Shown here piece after piece: positions 23,349-33,065 of a stretch of DNA of 64,000 bases. The notes beneath the pieces were generated by a model that was not told the DNA's origin, did not search any database, and saw nothing but the letters and a program-made list of their open reading frames with translations. The number at the start of each line of letters is the position of its first letter. The first letter of the stretch is position 1. The translations under genes were made by a program, and so were the position numbers. Origin of the DNA: Neofusicoccum parvum (taxonomy: Eukaryota; Ascomycota; Dothideomycetes; Botryosphaeriales; Botryosphaeriaceae); contig CP087215.1 of the NCBI GenBank assembly GCA_020912385.1, forward strand, positions 1,984,001 through 2,048,000, given 5' to 3'.

Positions 23349-26300
23349 ATGGCGAGGATCCAAGCAGCCTCTCTCTCGAACAGGACAATAAAGCGCCCGC
23401 GCAAAAGGAAGGCACCGGGCGAGAATCCCGACGGGGGAGAGCCGCCTGAGGCGCCCGTCGAGACCACAGAAGCCACCGCCTCCGCATCCACCACTACCTC
23501 CGTTCCCACCAAGACTCACGATGGCGGCAAGAAGCCGCGGCGCACGAAGAAGTCCGACGCCGGCTCTTCAAATCCCAAATTACGTCGGAATGCCTCGTCC
23601 AGCTTCGTCGAATCATCCGTACCGTGGCCCGACCATTTCTCGAAGCTTCAGCAGACCTTCCGCGCCTTGAACCTCGTTTACACGTTCTGCTGCACGAGAA
23701 AGCACGTTGCCACCACTTTAGACAACATCAAGTCTACCGTTGAGGGCCATATCAAGCGGGAACTGCTGGTGGATGATGTTGCCCAGATAAGGGCTCTGGT
23801 ACCGACGGCAATTAACTTTGCTTATGTCGACGAAGCCATGCTCCAGGTAAACCTGATGGGCTCTGAGGACAACATGGCTGGCAGGAGAGCAAACGAGTTT
23901 CGTCTTGCCGATCCGGATGACAGAGAGAGGGATGAGGAAAACAAGGAGGTGCTGCTCTTCGAGTTCATCGATGGAGATTTGAAGCGCCAGGTTCAGCACA
24001 AAAAGACTGGAGAGCCAACAAAGGTCACGCAACCGCTCAGGAAAGAGGATCTCAAGAATCCTGTGTACAGCCAGAAACAGATGTTGAATCTCATTGAGAA
24101 ACGGAACGCCAAATTCACCTCTGCCGTCAATGCTTATCTCAACGACTGCGCCGAGCTTGAGCAGGATCCTGTGGAGAAACTCAAGGAGGAATACATTCCG
24201 TACATCCCTACACCGTCTGAGAGTCGGGCAGCTACACCCGGACCCGGCAGCAGAACAGCCAACCTTCCTTCAACGATTCCATCAGAGCGGAAGCCAATTC
24301 CAGAGATCTTGGAGGAAATCAAAAAGCTAGAATGGTACACCAGTCAGATAGTCCCAGATGGCCACAGGGTTTTCGATCCGCAAGAGCCCATTTACGGAGA
24401 CTTGAACTTCCGACTCTCGCAGAATCTTGTGAACGCCCTCTTCAACACACGTAACATCACACAACTGTATGCACACCAAGCCGAAGCAATCAACAACCTG
24501 TACGACGGTCACAATGTCATTGTCTCGACTTCGACGAGCTCTGGTAAATCATTGATCTACCAGATTCCGGTGCTTCATGAACTGGAAAAGGACCTTGATA
24601 CGCGAGCAATGTACATCTTCCCGACAAAAGCATTAGCACAAGACCAGCGTCGAAGCCTAAAGGACCTCCTCCATTTCATGGATGGCCTGCAAGACATCGT
24701 CGTTGAAACGTTCGACGGAGACACTGCCTTTTCCAGCCGCGGATATATTCGGGACGAGGCACGCATTATCTTCACCAATCCTGATATGCTTCACATTACC
24801 ATCTTACCTCAGGAGGAAGCCTGGCGAACTTTCCTGCAGAATCTCAAGTTTGTGGTTGTGGATGAGTTACATGTCTACAACGGCCTTTTTGGTTCTCACG
24901 TTGCGCTGATCATGAGGAGACTACGGAGAATTTGTGCAGCACTAGGAAACCACCACGTGAAGTTCATCTCCTGTTCCGCCACCGTTTCGAATCCAGAAGC
25001 GCACATGAAGACTATATTCGGCGTTGAGGAGGTGAAGTTGACTGACTTTGATGGGTCACCGTCTGGAAGAAAAGAGTTTATTTGTTGGAACACGCCGTTT
25101 AAGGACCCAGGAGATCCAACGTCTGGTAGAGGCGATACCATGGCTGAGGCGGCAAAGTTGTTCTGTCAACTAATTCTTCGAGGCGTGAGAGTTATTGCTT
25201 TCTGCCGGGTCCGAAAGCAATGCGAGGGGCTCATAAGCGCCGTGAAGACGGAGCTAACAAACCTGGAAAGACCAGAAGTTATGGCCAGAGTCATGGCATA
25301 TCGAGGCGGCTATACTCCACAAGACCGAAGACAGATCGAGAGAGAGATGTTCGATGGGAAACTAGTCGGCATCGTCGCTACCAACGCTCTAGAGCTAGGT
25401 GTCGATATTGGATCGTTGGACGCAGTCGTCACTGTCGGCTTCCCCTACACTATCGCCAACCTCCGGCAGCAAAGCGGACGTGCAGGACGCCGAAACAAAG
25501 ACTCACTGTCGGTCCTCGTTGGCGATTGTTTCCCGACCGATCAGTACTACATGCAGAACCCGGATGAGATCTTCACGAAGCCCAACGCCGAGTTGCAAGT
25601 TGACCTGGAGAACATGCTCTGCCTGGAGGGCCATATCCAGTGCGCTGCCCACGAGATGCCCATCCGCCCCGAGGAAGACATCAAATACTTCGGCCCGCTC
25701 CTTACCACCATCGCCGCCGAGCGCATGCGCAAAGACGACCTCGGCTTCTACCACTGCAACGAGCGCTTCCTGCCTCGCCCCTCCACCCACGTCGCCATCC
25801 GCGACACGGAAGAAGACCACTTCGCCATCATCGACACGACCAATGGCCGCAACGTCGTCCTCGAAGAGCTCGAAGCCTCGCGCGCCTTCTTCACCATCTA
25901 CGAAGGCGGCATCTTCCTGCACCAGGGGAACTCGTACCTGGTCAAGGAATTCTCGCCCGACGCCATGCTCGCCAAAGTCGAGCACGTCCGCGTCGACTGG
26001 ACGACGCAGCAGCGCGACTTCACCGACGTCGACCCGATCGAGACGGAAGCCATCCGTGCGATCCCCGGGTCGCGCAGCCGGGCGTTCTGCGGGCCGATCC
26101 GCATCAAGCAGGTGGTGTTCGGGTTCTTCAAGGTGGACCGGCGGCGGCGCATCCTCGACGCGGTCGCGGTCGACAACCCGCCCATCGTGCTGCGCAGCCG
26201 CGGCATGTGGCTGGACGTGCCGCGGCGCGCGCTGGACATCCTGAAGCGGCGCCGCCTGCACGTCGGCGGCGCCATCCACGCCGCAGAGCACGCGGTGCTG

Positions 26301-26825
26301 AGCCTGATGCCCAACTTCGTCGTCAGCTTGCCCGGCGACGTGCGCACAGAGTGCAAGAATGCGCTCAAGGAGTTTGCGGCCAGGGAGAGCACCCGCAAGC
26401 GCCCCGCCCGCCTCACTTTCTACGACGCGAAGGGCGGCCAAGGCGGCGCGGGGATCGCGGCCAAGGCGTTTGAGTTTGTGGATCTGCTGCTCAGGCAGGC
26501 GTGCGAGCGCGTGGCGGCGTGTCATTGTCTGGAGGGGTGTTTGGAGTGCTGTTGCGATGAGAGGTGCAAGGAGGCGAATGTGGTGATGAGTAAGGCCGGG
26601 GCGGAGGTGATACTGAAAAGTCTGCTCAACTGGGAGATTGATGTCGAGGCGTTGCCGATGGGGCCGGAGGAGGGGAGGGAGGCGGCGAGTATCGAGACGG
26701 TGGTGGAGGCGACAGAGGTGAGACCGGCGAGAGGGAGGAAGGTCGAGGTTGTGGAAGTGAGGAGGGAGGCGGAGGTGGTGGCTGTCAAGGAGGAGGGCGA
26801 CGCTGAGGATGAGGATGGGGAGTAG
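23349..26825 (+). CDS. HRQ1: RecQ4-family 3'-5' DNA helicase Hrq1
   Basis: Superfamily 2 helicase of the fungal RecQL4 branch, acting in interstrand crosslink repair and telomere maintenance in the nucleus. A single uninterrupted exon gives 1158 residues from the ATG at 23349; the frame is open further upstream but has no ATG there. The N-terminus is basic (KRPRKRKAPG). Helicase motifs: STSTSSGKSLIYQ (Walker A, about 393-405), VVDELHVYNG (DExH, about 501-508), SCSATVSNP, ALELGVDIGSLD and QQSGRAGRR (motif VI, about 703-711). The C-terminal Hrq1-specific domain follows, with the cysteine cluster CHCLEGCLECCCDERC at about residues 1058-1073 that is typical of the family. The acidic, low-complexity tail after about 1100 is poorly constrained. 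It is complete and appears functional. Confidence 0.94.
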   Translation: MARIQAASLSNRTIKRPRKRKAPGENPDGGEPPEAPVETTEATASASTTTSVPTKTHDGGKKPRRTKKSDAGSSNPKLRRNASSSFVESSVPWPDHFSKLQQTFRALNLVYTFCCTRKHVATTLDNIKSTVEGHIKRELLVDDVAQIRALVPTAINFAYVDEAMLQVNLMGSEDNMAGRRANEFRLADPDDRERDEENKEVLLFEFIDGDLKRQVQHKKTGEPTKVTQPLRKEDLKNPVYSQKQMLNLIEKRNAKFTSAVNAYLNDCAELEQDPVEKLKEEYIPYIPTPSESRAATPGPGSRTANLPSTIPSERKPIPEILEEIKKLEWYTSQIVPDGHRVFDPQEPIYGDLNFRLSQNLVNALFNTRNITQLYAHQAEAINNLYDGHNVIVSTSTSSGKSLIYQIPVLHELEKDLDTRAMYIFPTKALAQDQRRSLKDLLHFMDGLQDIVVETFDGDTAFSSRGYIRDEARIIFTNPDMLHITILPQEEAWRTFLQNLKFVVVDELHVYNGLFGSHVALIMRRLRRICAALGNHHVKFISCSATVSNPEAHMKTIFGVEEVKLTDFDGSPSGRKEFICWNTPFKDPGDPTSGRGDTMAEAAKLFCQLILRGVRVIAFCRVRKQCEGLISAVKTELTNLERPEVMARVMAYRGGYTPQDRRQIEREMFDGKLVGIVATNALELGVDIGSLDAVVTVGFPYTIANLRQQSGRAGRRNKDSLSVLVGDCFPTDQYYMQNPDEIFTKPNAELQVDLENMLCLEGHIQCAAHEMPIRPEEDIKYFGPLLTTIAAERMRKDDLGFYHCNERFLPRPSTHVAIRDTEEDHFAIIDTTNGRNVVLEELEASRAFFTIYEGGIFLHQGNSYLVKEFSPDAMLAKVEHVRVDWTTQQRDFTDVDPIETEAIRAIPGSRSRAFCGPIRIKQVVFGFFKVDRRRRILDAVAVDNPPIVLRSRGMWLDVPRRALDILKRRRLHVGGAIHAAEHAVLSLMPNFVVSLPGDVRTECKNALKEFAARESTRKRPARLTFYDAKGGQGGAGIAAKAFEFVDLLLRQACERVAACHCLEGCLECCCDERCKEANVVMSKAGAEVILKSLLNWEIDVEALPMGPEEGREAASIETVVEATEVRPARGRKVEVVEVRREAEVVAVKEEGDAEDEDGE

Positions 26826-27703
26826 GGTGGCAGCAGTAATGGCGTGAAAATGAAGGACATACCACGGCTTGAATTGGAATTATCGTCAGTTGCATTGGTG
26901 CCCGGCTGCGCAGGAGTGAAGTCATGCCTTTCCGCTTACCAGTGCGTCGCCCGCGACCTGCAACAGTGCCTTCCTCAATGTCCGCCGCATGGACGGAATG
27001 CATCAACGAAAGCAAACCCACGAAGTGACCGAAGTCGCAATCAAAAATTGTCCCAGTGTAAACCCCAACGGAGAGTACATGCTCGCCACCGGCCGCGCTG
27101 TGCAATGCAGGGTAGTCAAGCAGGCTAAGCCGTCTTCTTGAGCACAGCCGCCCCGAGTAGGTAAGTATGAAGAAGAAGAGAAGAAGAGTTGCTTGGGCGA
27201 GGAGGAGGGGGGTTTATATAGTAGGCGAAGGTGTGGTCCGTGCGGTGGAGGTGGCGGTCATGGGGCGGCTGTTGCCTGGAAGGATGGAGTGTGGACGCAT
27301 GTTGGGCACGGGCACGAGTAGGGTAAAGAGTGACTACGTGGCTGCCTGGATGGGTAGGGGTGGAATGAGGAGGAATGGTCTGTGCAGCTGCCTGCGGTGA
27401 CAAAGGGTCGCCAGGCACAGGCTCGGCGTTCACTTCAGAGTAACTTTGGGACCTGGGTTGTTTTATACCCCGCGCGGAAGTGATACCAGCTTTTAGTGAC
27501 TTCAACTACGGAATAAACTCTGTTTGGGCGGGTATTCTATGGCGTGTCAAGGTATCCTCGTTTATATCATTGGATTCTTCTTCGGCAGTATCGTGCAAAG
27601 TGGTACGCAGCAGTTTTGACGAACTGGTCTAATCTAGTACGCAAATAGAACTACCACAAGCCATACCTCGCTGCCGGAAAACTCTCTCAGCCTCTCAGAA
27701 GCC
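26826..27703. other. Intergenic
   Basis: About 880 nt downstream of HRQ1. Purine/pyrimidine-biased runs but no gene that I can support. Confidence 0.45.
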
Positions 27704-28080
27704 TCAGTCCCATACCTCGACCCGGCACGGGTGCCGTTCAGCAGGATGCTGGCCACCACCACCACCAAAGGCCTGGTACGCACGCTCACCCATCGCCAGA
27801 TTGACACCTCTACCCGGATTGCAGCTGATCTCCTCGTAGGCAAGCTTGATGTCGAAGCACCTCAACGCCACGACCAAAACCGTCTTAATATCAGCCAACG
27901 TGAGCGTTCGGCCGACGCAGCTTCTCGGCCCGATCTCGAACGGACGCCAGACACCCGTTAACGGATGCAGCGGGTGCCCCGGGCCGGCGAGCCAGCGGTC
28001 CGGAAGCGGTGTGCAATCGTGAATTCACCTGATGCCGTCGAGTGCGTACATCCCGCTGAGCTGCGGCAATACCGGCTACC
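27704..28080 (-). pseudogene. Cytochrome P450 C-terminal relic
   Basis: Reading leftward, one frame gives PDRWLAG, then WRPFEIGPRSCVGRTL, a good match to the P450 haem-binding loop FxxGPRxCxG with its Cys ligand. LADIKTVLVVALRCFDI (L-helix) and GERAYQAFGGGG...HPCRV, a typical P450 C-terminal strand, follow. The same frame is interrupted by TGA at 28025-28027 and TAG at 28076-28078. Further upstream I find no ExxR, I-helix or membrane anchor. This is only the last quarter of a gene, so it cannot make an active enzyme. It is not a copy of the intact P450 at 16.4-18.2 kb; the haem loop differs. Confidence 0.7.
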
Positions 28081-29311
28081 ATGCGCTGTAGGGGAACGAG
28101 CGGCTGAAGGCGTGGGGAAGGATAGCGGTCCACAGGGTGTCGAATGATGGGGCCATATATGAACGGGAGAGACGAGGCCGAGTGGGCAATGGTTTTTGTT
28201 TGAATGCAACAAGACTTTATGTTGTTAGTGACGAAGAGAAATAGTTTAGTAATGTGATGTTCGCGTAGTATGCGCATGGGAGTGTTCTCGTGAATGAGTA
28301 GCCTGAATTGCCTAATCACTTCCTCGTTCTCAAACCCGGGGGATCTGTCGACAAAACGAACAATCTAGCGCTCGGTGTTGATTTCGACTTTATGAGGATG
28401 TCCAGGGCAAGGCTTCAAATGCACGCGAATTCTGACGAACCAATTTTACCTGGTGTAAGAGCTTTATCGAACTTTGCAGTAGAAACATGATTTTCAAAGT
28501 TCCTCTGTTTATCGTCTATTTGCTGGTTGTCGACGTGCATACGTTCTTTCTACTATTGAGGCTTAGAAGAACCCATAACATGAGAATGTGATAGAAATAA
28601 GGGAGCTTTTCTCTGATATTCTATGAACTGTTTTCCTTCTGCTGCAGACGTTGATGCTGTTAGCTGTCAACTGACTCTCACCATTTGCGAATGAAACGAT
28701 AAACAAGCAGTTTTCTGCTCAGCGCGAGTTGCTGCTGGCATTCCTGAAATTTGTTCGGTTCAGCGTGCCCCGAGAAAAGGAAAGTACACGGCCGGGGACA
28801 ATTGGTGGAACATGTGTATGAGAGGTGGTGTGCTCGGTGCGTGAGCCCGTTACGAAGACGAATAAAGGCTTTTAAGGAAGCGTGGCTGGGTCAGGATAAT
28901 GCCGGATACTCTGAATAGAGCATTTGGGTGGCGACTGCTCTACTGTCCTGGACAGGGTGTTATATGAGCCGACTGCGCACTACGACAAAGTTTATTGGAG
29001 CAAATTTCCCGAAACGAGGAGCGGCAGAGGTCAACCCCGCTTCCGCCAGTCTCCTTGTTGACATCGACCTGCCTCTTCAAGGAGAACCCCGCGTGTCGTG
29101 ACATACAAACGCCGGTCAAATACGAGTATGTCACTCCATACCGTGCCCAGCGCGCTACAAAAGCCGCAGCTGCGGCTGCTGTGGCGGCACGCATTTCCCG
29201 TGCCCGACGTTATTCTCTTAGGTATGTTTGTTTCGCCGTGGATACATGACGGCGCAGATGCTAATACTTTCCGCAGAGCCCGACACCTAATTGGCTGCTC
29301 TGGGGGCAATT
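28081..29311. other. AT-richer intergenic region
   Basis: About 1.2 kb between the P450 relic and the fucosidase. Short frames only. It holds the fucosidase promoter; further P450 debris may exist but I cannot recognise any. Confidence 0.45.
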
Positions 29312-30844
29312 ATGGCGATGGCAGCAAGAGCGTGGACATTGCTGCTTGGTAGCGCTGCGTGCTGGTTAGCCGGCGTGGCCTCTGCCCAGACGCCTCCCAC
29401 CGCCTATCTGCAGACACCGTCTCCGCGACAGCTCGCGTGGCATGAGCTTGAATACTACGCTTTCGTGCACTTCGGCCCGAACACCTTCACAGACGAAGAA
29501 TGGGGACGCAGCCAAAGCACCCCAGACGTGTTCGCGCCGACGGCACTGGACACGGACCAATGGGCAGAGGCCTTCGTGGACGCCGGCATGGCTGGCATGA
29601 TCCTGACGGCCAAGCACCACGACGGCATGTGTCTGTGGGACACCAACACGACGACGTACAAGATCTGGAACGGGCAGTGGGCGAAGGAGCGTGTCGCGCA
29701 GGGCCTGGACGCCAACGTGGTGCGGCTGGCGGCGGCGTCGGCGAAGAAGTACGGCATCAAGTTTGGCGTCTACCTCTCGCCGTGGGACATCCACCGCGAC
29801 CCGGCCATGCCGAAGCCCAACCTGACCGGCACCATCTACGACGAGCCGCAGATCTTCGGGGACGACTCGCCGGGCGACTACAACGACCTCTACGCCCAGC
29901 AGCTGACCGAGCTCGTGACCATGCGCACCGCCGACGGCGAGCCCGTCCAGCTGTTCGAGGTGTGGCTCGACGGTGCGAGCGGGTCTGACACGGTCCAGAC
30001 GTTCAACTGGACGCGCTTCCGCGAGATCATCCGCGAGGACCAGCCGGACGCGGTAATGTGGGGCCACCAAGGCGTGGATGCGCGCTGGGTCGGCAACGAG
30101 GACGGCGTCACGGTGGCGACGAACTGGCACACCATCAGCCGGACCCAGGACGATACCCACTACAGCGGCGACGAGCTGCAGACCGGCATTCGCGACGGCA
30201 CGTACTGGACGCCGGCCGAGGCGGATGCGCGGATCCGCGACGGCTGGTTCTATCACGCCAACGAGACGCCCAAGACTGCGGACGCGCTGATGGACATGTA
30301 TATGCAGTCGGTGGCCCGGAGCGTGAATCTGCTCCTCGATGTGCCCCCGGACATGAGCGGGAGAATCGTCGTGGAAGATGCAGACATCCTCGCCCAGTTC
30401 AAATCCCAGCGCGACGCCTTTCTCAAACGCAATATTCTCACACCAGGTCTTGCCGTGAACGCAAGCAGTGTTCGTGCTGGGAACTCGACGCTCTACGGCC
30501 CAGCAAATGTGCTCGACGGAAATAGCGACACGTACTGGACCTTGAACGATGAAGAGACGACGGGTGCACTGGAAATCGACTTGGGCGGCGTCTATAGTAT
30601 TGACGCTTTTGTCACACAGGAGCATATTGCCCTGGGCCAGCGTATCGGCGGATACGCAATTGATGCGGTTGTGGACGGCGCCTTCACGACGCTGGTCACA
30701 GGCACCTCGCTCGGATACAAGCGCATTGACAAACTGAGCGCATCTATCCAGACGAGCCGCATTCGTCTCCGCGTCACACAGGCGAATGCCGTGCCTTTGG
30801 TCCAGAGTCTTGAGGTTCTTGGAGTGCAGACAAGTACAGTCTGA
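29312..30844 (+). CDS. Secreted alpha-L-fucosidase (GH29) with F5/8-type C domain
   Basis: Retaining glycoside hydrolase that removes L-fucose from glycans, exported through the secretory pathway. The first ATG in frame, at 29312, gives a clear signal peptide (MAMAARAWTLLLGSAACWLA, cut near ASAQ). One exon, 510 residues. The GH29 core includes YYAFVHFGPNTF, WAEAFVDAGMAGMILTAKHHDG, GVYLSPWDIH and FEVWLDGASG, whose Asp (about residue 223) is the expected nucleophile, and later ADALMDMYMQSVARSVNLLLDVPP. The last roughly 130 residues form a discoidin-like carbohydrate-binding domain (LDGNSDTYWTLND, LEIDLGG, RIRLRV). Several N-glycosylation sequons (NTT, NLT, NWT, NAS, NST) fit a secreted protein. 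The expected role is use of plant or fungal fucosylated polymers. Confidence 0.93.
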   Translation: MAMAARAWTLLLGSAACWLAGVASAQTPPTAYLQTPSPRQLAWHELEYYAFVHFGPNTFTDEEWGRSQSTPDVFAPTALDTDQWAEAFVDAGMAGMILTAKHHDGMCLWDTNTTTYKIWNGQWAKERVAQGLDANVVRLAAASAKKYGIKFGVYLSPWDIHRDPAMPKPNLTGTIYDEPQIFGDDSPGDYNDLYAQQLTELVTMRTADGEPVQLFEVWLDGASGSDTVQTFNWTRFREIIREDQPDAVMWGHQGVDARWVGNEDGVTVATNWHTISRTQDDTHYSGDELQTGIRDGTYWTPAEADARIRDGWFYHANETPKTADALMDMYMQSVARSVNLLLDVPPDMSGRIVVEDADILAQFKSQRDAFLKRNILTPGLAVNASSVRAGNSTLYGPANVLDGNSDTYWTLNDEETTGALEIDLGGVYSIDAFVTQEHIALGQRIGGYAIDAVVDGAFTTLVTGTSLGYKRIDKLSASIQTSRIRLRVTQANAVPLVQSLEVLGVQTSTV

Positions 30845-31602
30845 TTGGCGAATGGTCGGTAATCTCAACACGTCAATGTATATATTGTCTGATATCTCAA
30901 GATCAGATACAAACGATAAGTTGACCTACCTGTCATTAATACGTAGTTGTATCAAAGCTCGAAGATGGGTGGTTGGGAGGAGTAGGTGATGTCGAGTTCC
31001 ACAAAGGACAAACAGCTACCCCGCGCGCGAGCATGACATCATTGGCTTGTTCTTATCGTTACTAGTGCTTGCTTTGATGTTAACATATTTAGCACGCAAG
31101 ATCTAAGCATTTTCAGAGGTAGGCTGCAATTCTCCTGCACTCCGTGCTGCTGTCCTGCCGCCACGGTCATCGAAGCTGTCACCGCGGTGATCCTACGCCT
31201 TAACCTGTGCCATGGACACTGATCCGCAAACCCAGCATTCCAATCCTTCGTCCGCCCCCATCTTTCTTCCAAGCACGGTGTTGGTGTGCGGTCACCATTA
31301 ATAGACGAATAGGTCGTTTATCATCTGCGGTCTTTCGGACCCCATGGCGCCTCCCCAAGGCGCGCGCACTAGTGCTTATTCTGATGACACAGGCCTCGAA
31401 CAGCAATTTAATCGGTCCCAACACCGACACCGACACCGATCCCTCACCGCGGTGTCTACGCATGGTCTCCAAAGCAAAGTATAAGCACCAGCATGAATGC
31501 TTATAACTGAGGATCTCTCCGAAGCGAGATACTCAAATTCAACAACACTGAAATTAATCCATCCTCTCGAAGGCTTCTTCTCCCCACGACACTCTTGCCG
31601 AA
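30845..31602. other. Intergenic
   Basis: About 760 nt between the fucosidase stop and the alpha/beta hydrolase ATG; promoter of the latter. No gene was seen. Confidence 0.5.
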
Positions 31603-32764
31603 ATGGAGTACGACACGCCAGAAAAGGTGGCCGCATTGGGCGAGATGGAGTATGTTCCAATATCAAACAACAAAACCTCTAGAACCATTGCTAATCACCT
31701 TCCAGCCCGCAATTGGCCGAGGTCAGCAGCAAAGAGACCCCCACCACCAGCCCCACCCATCCCGACTAACCCAACCCCAGATCCTCAAAAAGATGCCCCT
31801 CCCAGCCGGCCGCGCCCTGGTCGACGCCTTCCTCGCCAAAGCCTCCGAATTCACGCCCTCCCCGGAGACCGAAACCGAGCACATCATCCAAATCCCGCTG
31901 CGCGACGGCCGCCTCAGCCCGGCCCGCGTCTACCACCCACCAGCCACCGCCCGCTCCGACCGCAGCCCGCTCGTCGTCCTCATCCACGGCGGCGGCTACT
32001 GCTTCGGCAACAACGAGCAGCAAGCCGGGACGGCACGGGCCGCGGCGCAGCTGTACGGCGCCACCTGCGTGGCCATCTCGTACCGGCTGGCGCCCGCCCA
32101 CGCCTTCCCGGCGGCGCCGCTGGACGCGCTGGACGCGGTGCGCTGGCTGGCCGCGCACGCGCGCGACCACCCGGCCGTCCGCGCCGACCCGGCGCAAGGC
32201 TTCGTGCTCGCCGGCGGGTCGTCCGGCGGCGCGCTGAGCGCCGTCGTCGCGCAGAAGTGGCTCGACGACGCGGCCGCGCCGCCCGTCACCGGCGTCTGGA
32301 TGCTGGTCGCCGCGCCGCTGCACCCGGCCGCCGTGCCTGAGCGCTGGCGGCATCTGTACTTCTCCCGCGAGCAGAATCGCGATGCGCCGGTGCTGAATGG
32401 GGAGGCGTTGGAGTATATCAAGGGGATGTACAGGGCGGATGTGCGGTCTGATCTGTTCGCGCCGGTGAATTCGGAGGGATGGTTGGCTCCGGGGAATGCG
32501 GAGAAGATGCCGCCGTACTACCTGCAGGTGTGCGGGATGGATCCGGTGAGGGATGATGGGTTGGTTTTCGAGAAGATGCTGAGGGAGGCCGGGGTCAAGA
32601 CGAGGATTGATGTCATTCCGGGGGTGCCGCATGGGCCGGACGTGTTCGCTGCGGTTGGGCTGGCGGCGGCGAAGAAGGCGCGGAAGGATAGTATCATGGC
32701 TCTTGGATGGTTGCTCGGGAAGGAGGTCAGTGAGGAAGAAGTTGAGAAAGCTATTGGGAGCTGA
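31603..32764 (+). CDS. Alpha/beta hydrolase (HSL-type esterase/lipase)
   Basis: Carboxylester hydrolase of the hormone-sensitive-lipase group, probably cytosolic as there is no signal peptide. Three exons: 31603-31649, 31706-31721 (a 16-nt micro-exon) and 31781-32764. The introns of 56 nt (GTATGT...TCCAG, branch CTAAT) and 59 nt (GTCAGC...CCCAG, branch GACTAAC) join in phase to 348 residues, starting MEYDTPEKVAALGEMDPQLAE. The oxyanion motif HGGGY lies at residues 90-94 and the nucleophile elbow GGSSGG has Ser169. The acid is likely in GMDPVRDDG and the His in VPHGPD. The full catalytic set is present. Substrate unknown; fungal relatives include esterases used in toxin or secondary-metabolite handling. 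Confidence 0.88.
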
Positions 32765-33065
32765 TGACGTGTTTTTTTTTCTTTGAGGCGGCGTGAACAG
32801 GATAGAGATCAGTATATGAAGGAAGTTTCCCACTGTGTAGCCGGCTGGAGTTTGGTACGGCCCTTACTCATAGCGATCATTAGGTTTTTGGAGAAGGCGA
32901 AAAGCTCAAATTCATTTAATTTACTAGTTTGAACACCAGAAACCTCTGAGAGTCGCATTTTCACATGTAGAGAAGTTCGCTTGGACAAACTTGGCCGTTT
33001 AAACGCCAGATTTTCAAGTAATTGGCAATGAAAATAGCTGGACGAAATGAGAGTACGAAGCTGCT
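32765..33065. other. Convergent intergenic region
   Basis: About 300 nt between the 3' ends of the hydrolase and HET gene 3, with a T-run just after the hydrolase stop. Nothing else seen. Confidence 0.5.

Noticed and set aside
25399..26525. Long frames antisense to and in alternative frames of HRQ1
   Set aside because: Shadow frames of a GC-rich stretch of a clearly identified gene.
27125..27505. 126-codon minus-strand frame downstream of HRQ1
   Set aside because: His/Pro/Ser-rich low-information sequence with no family resemblance.
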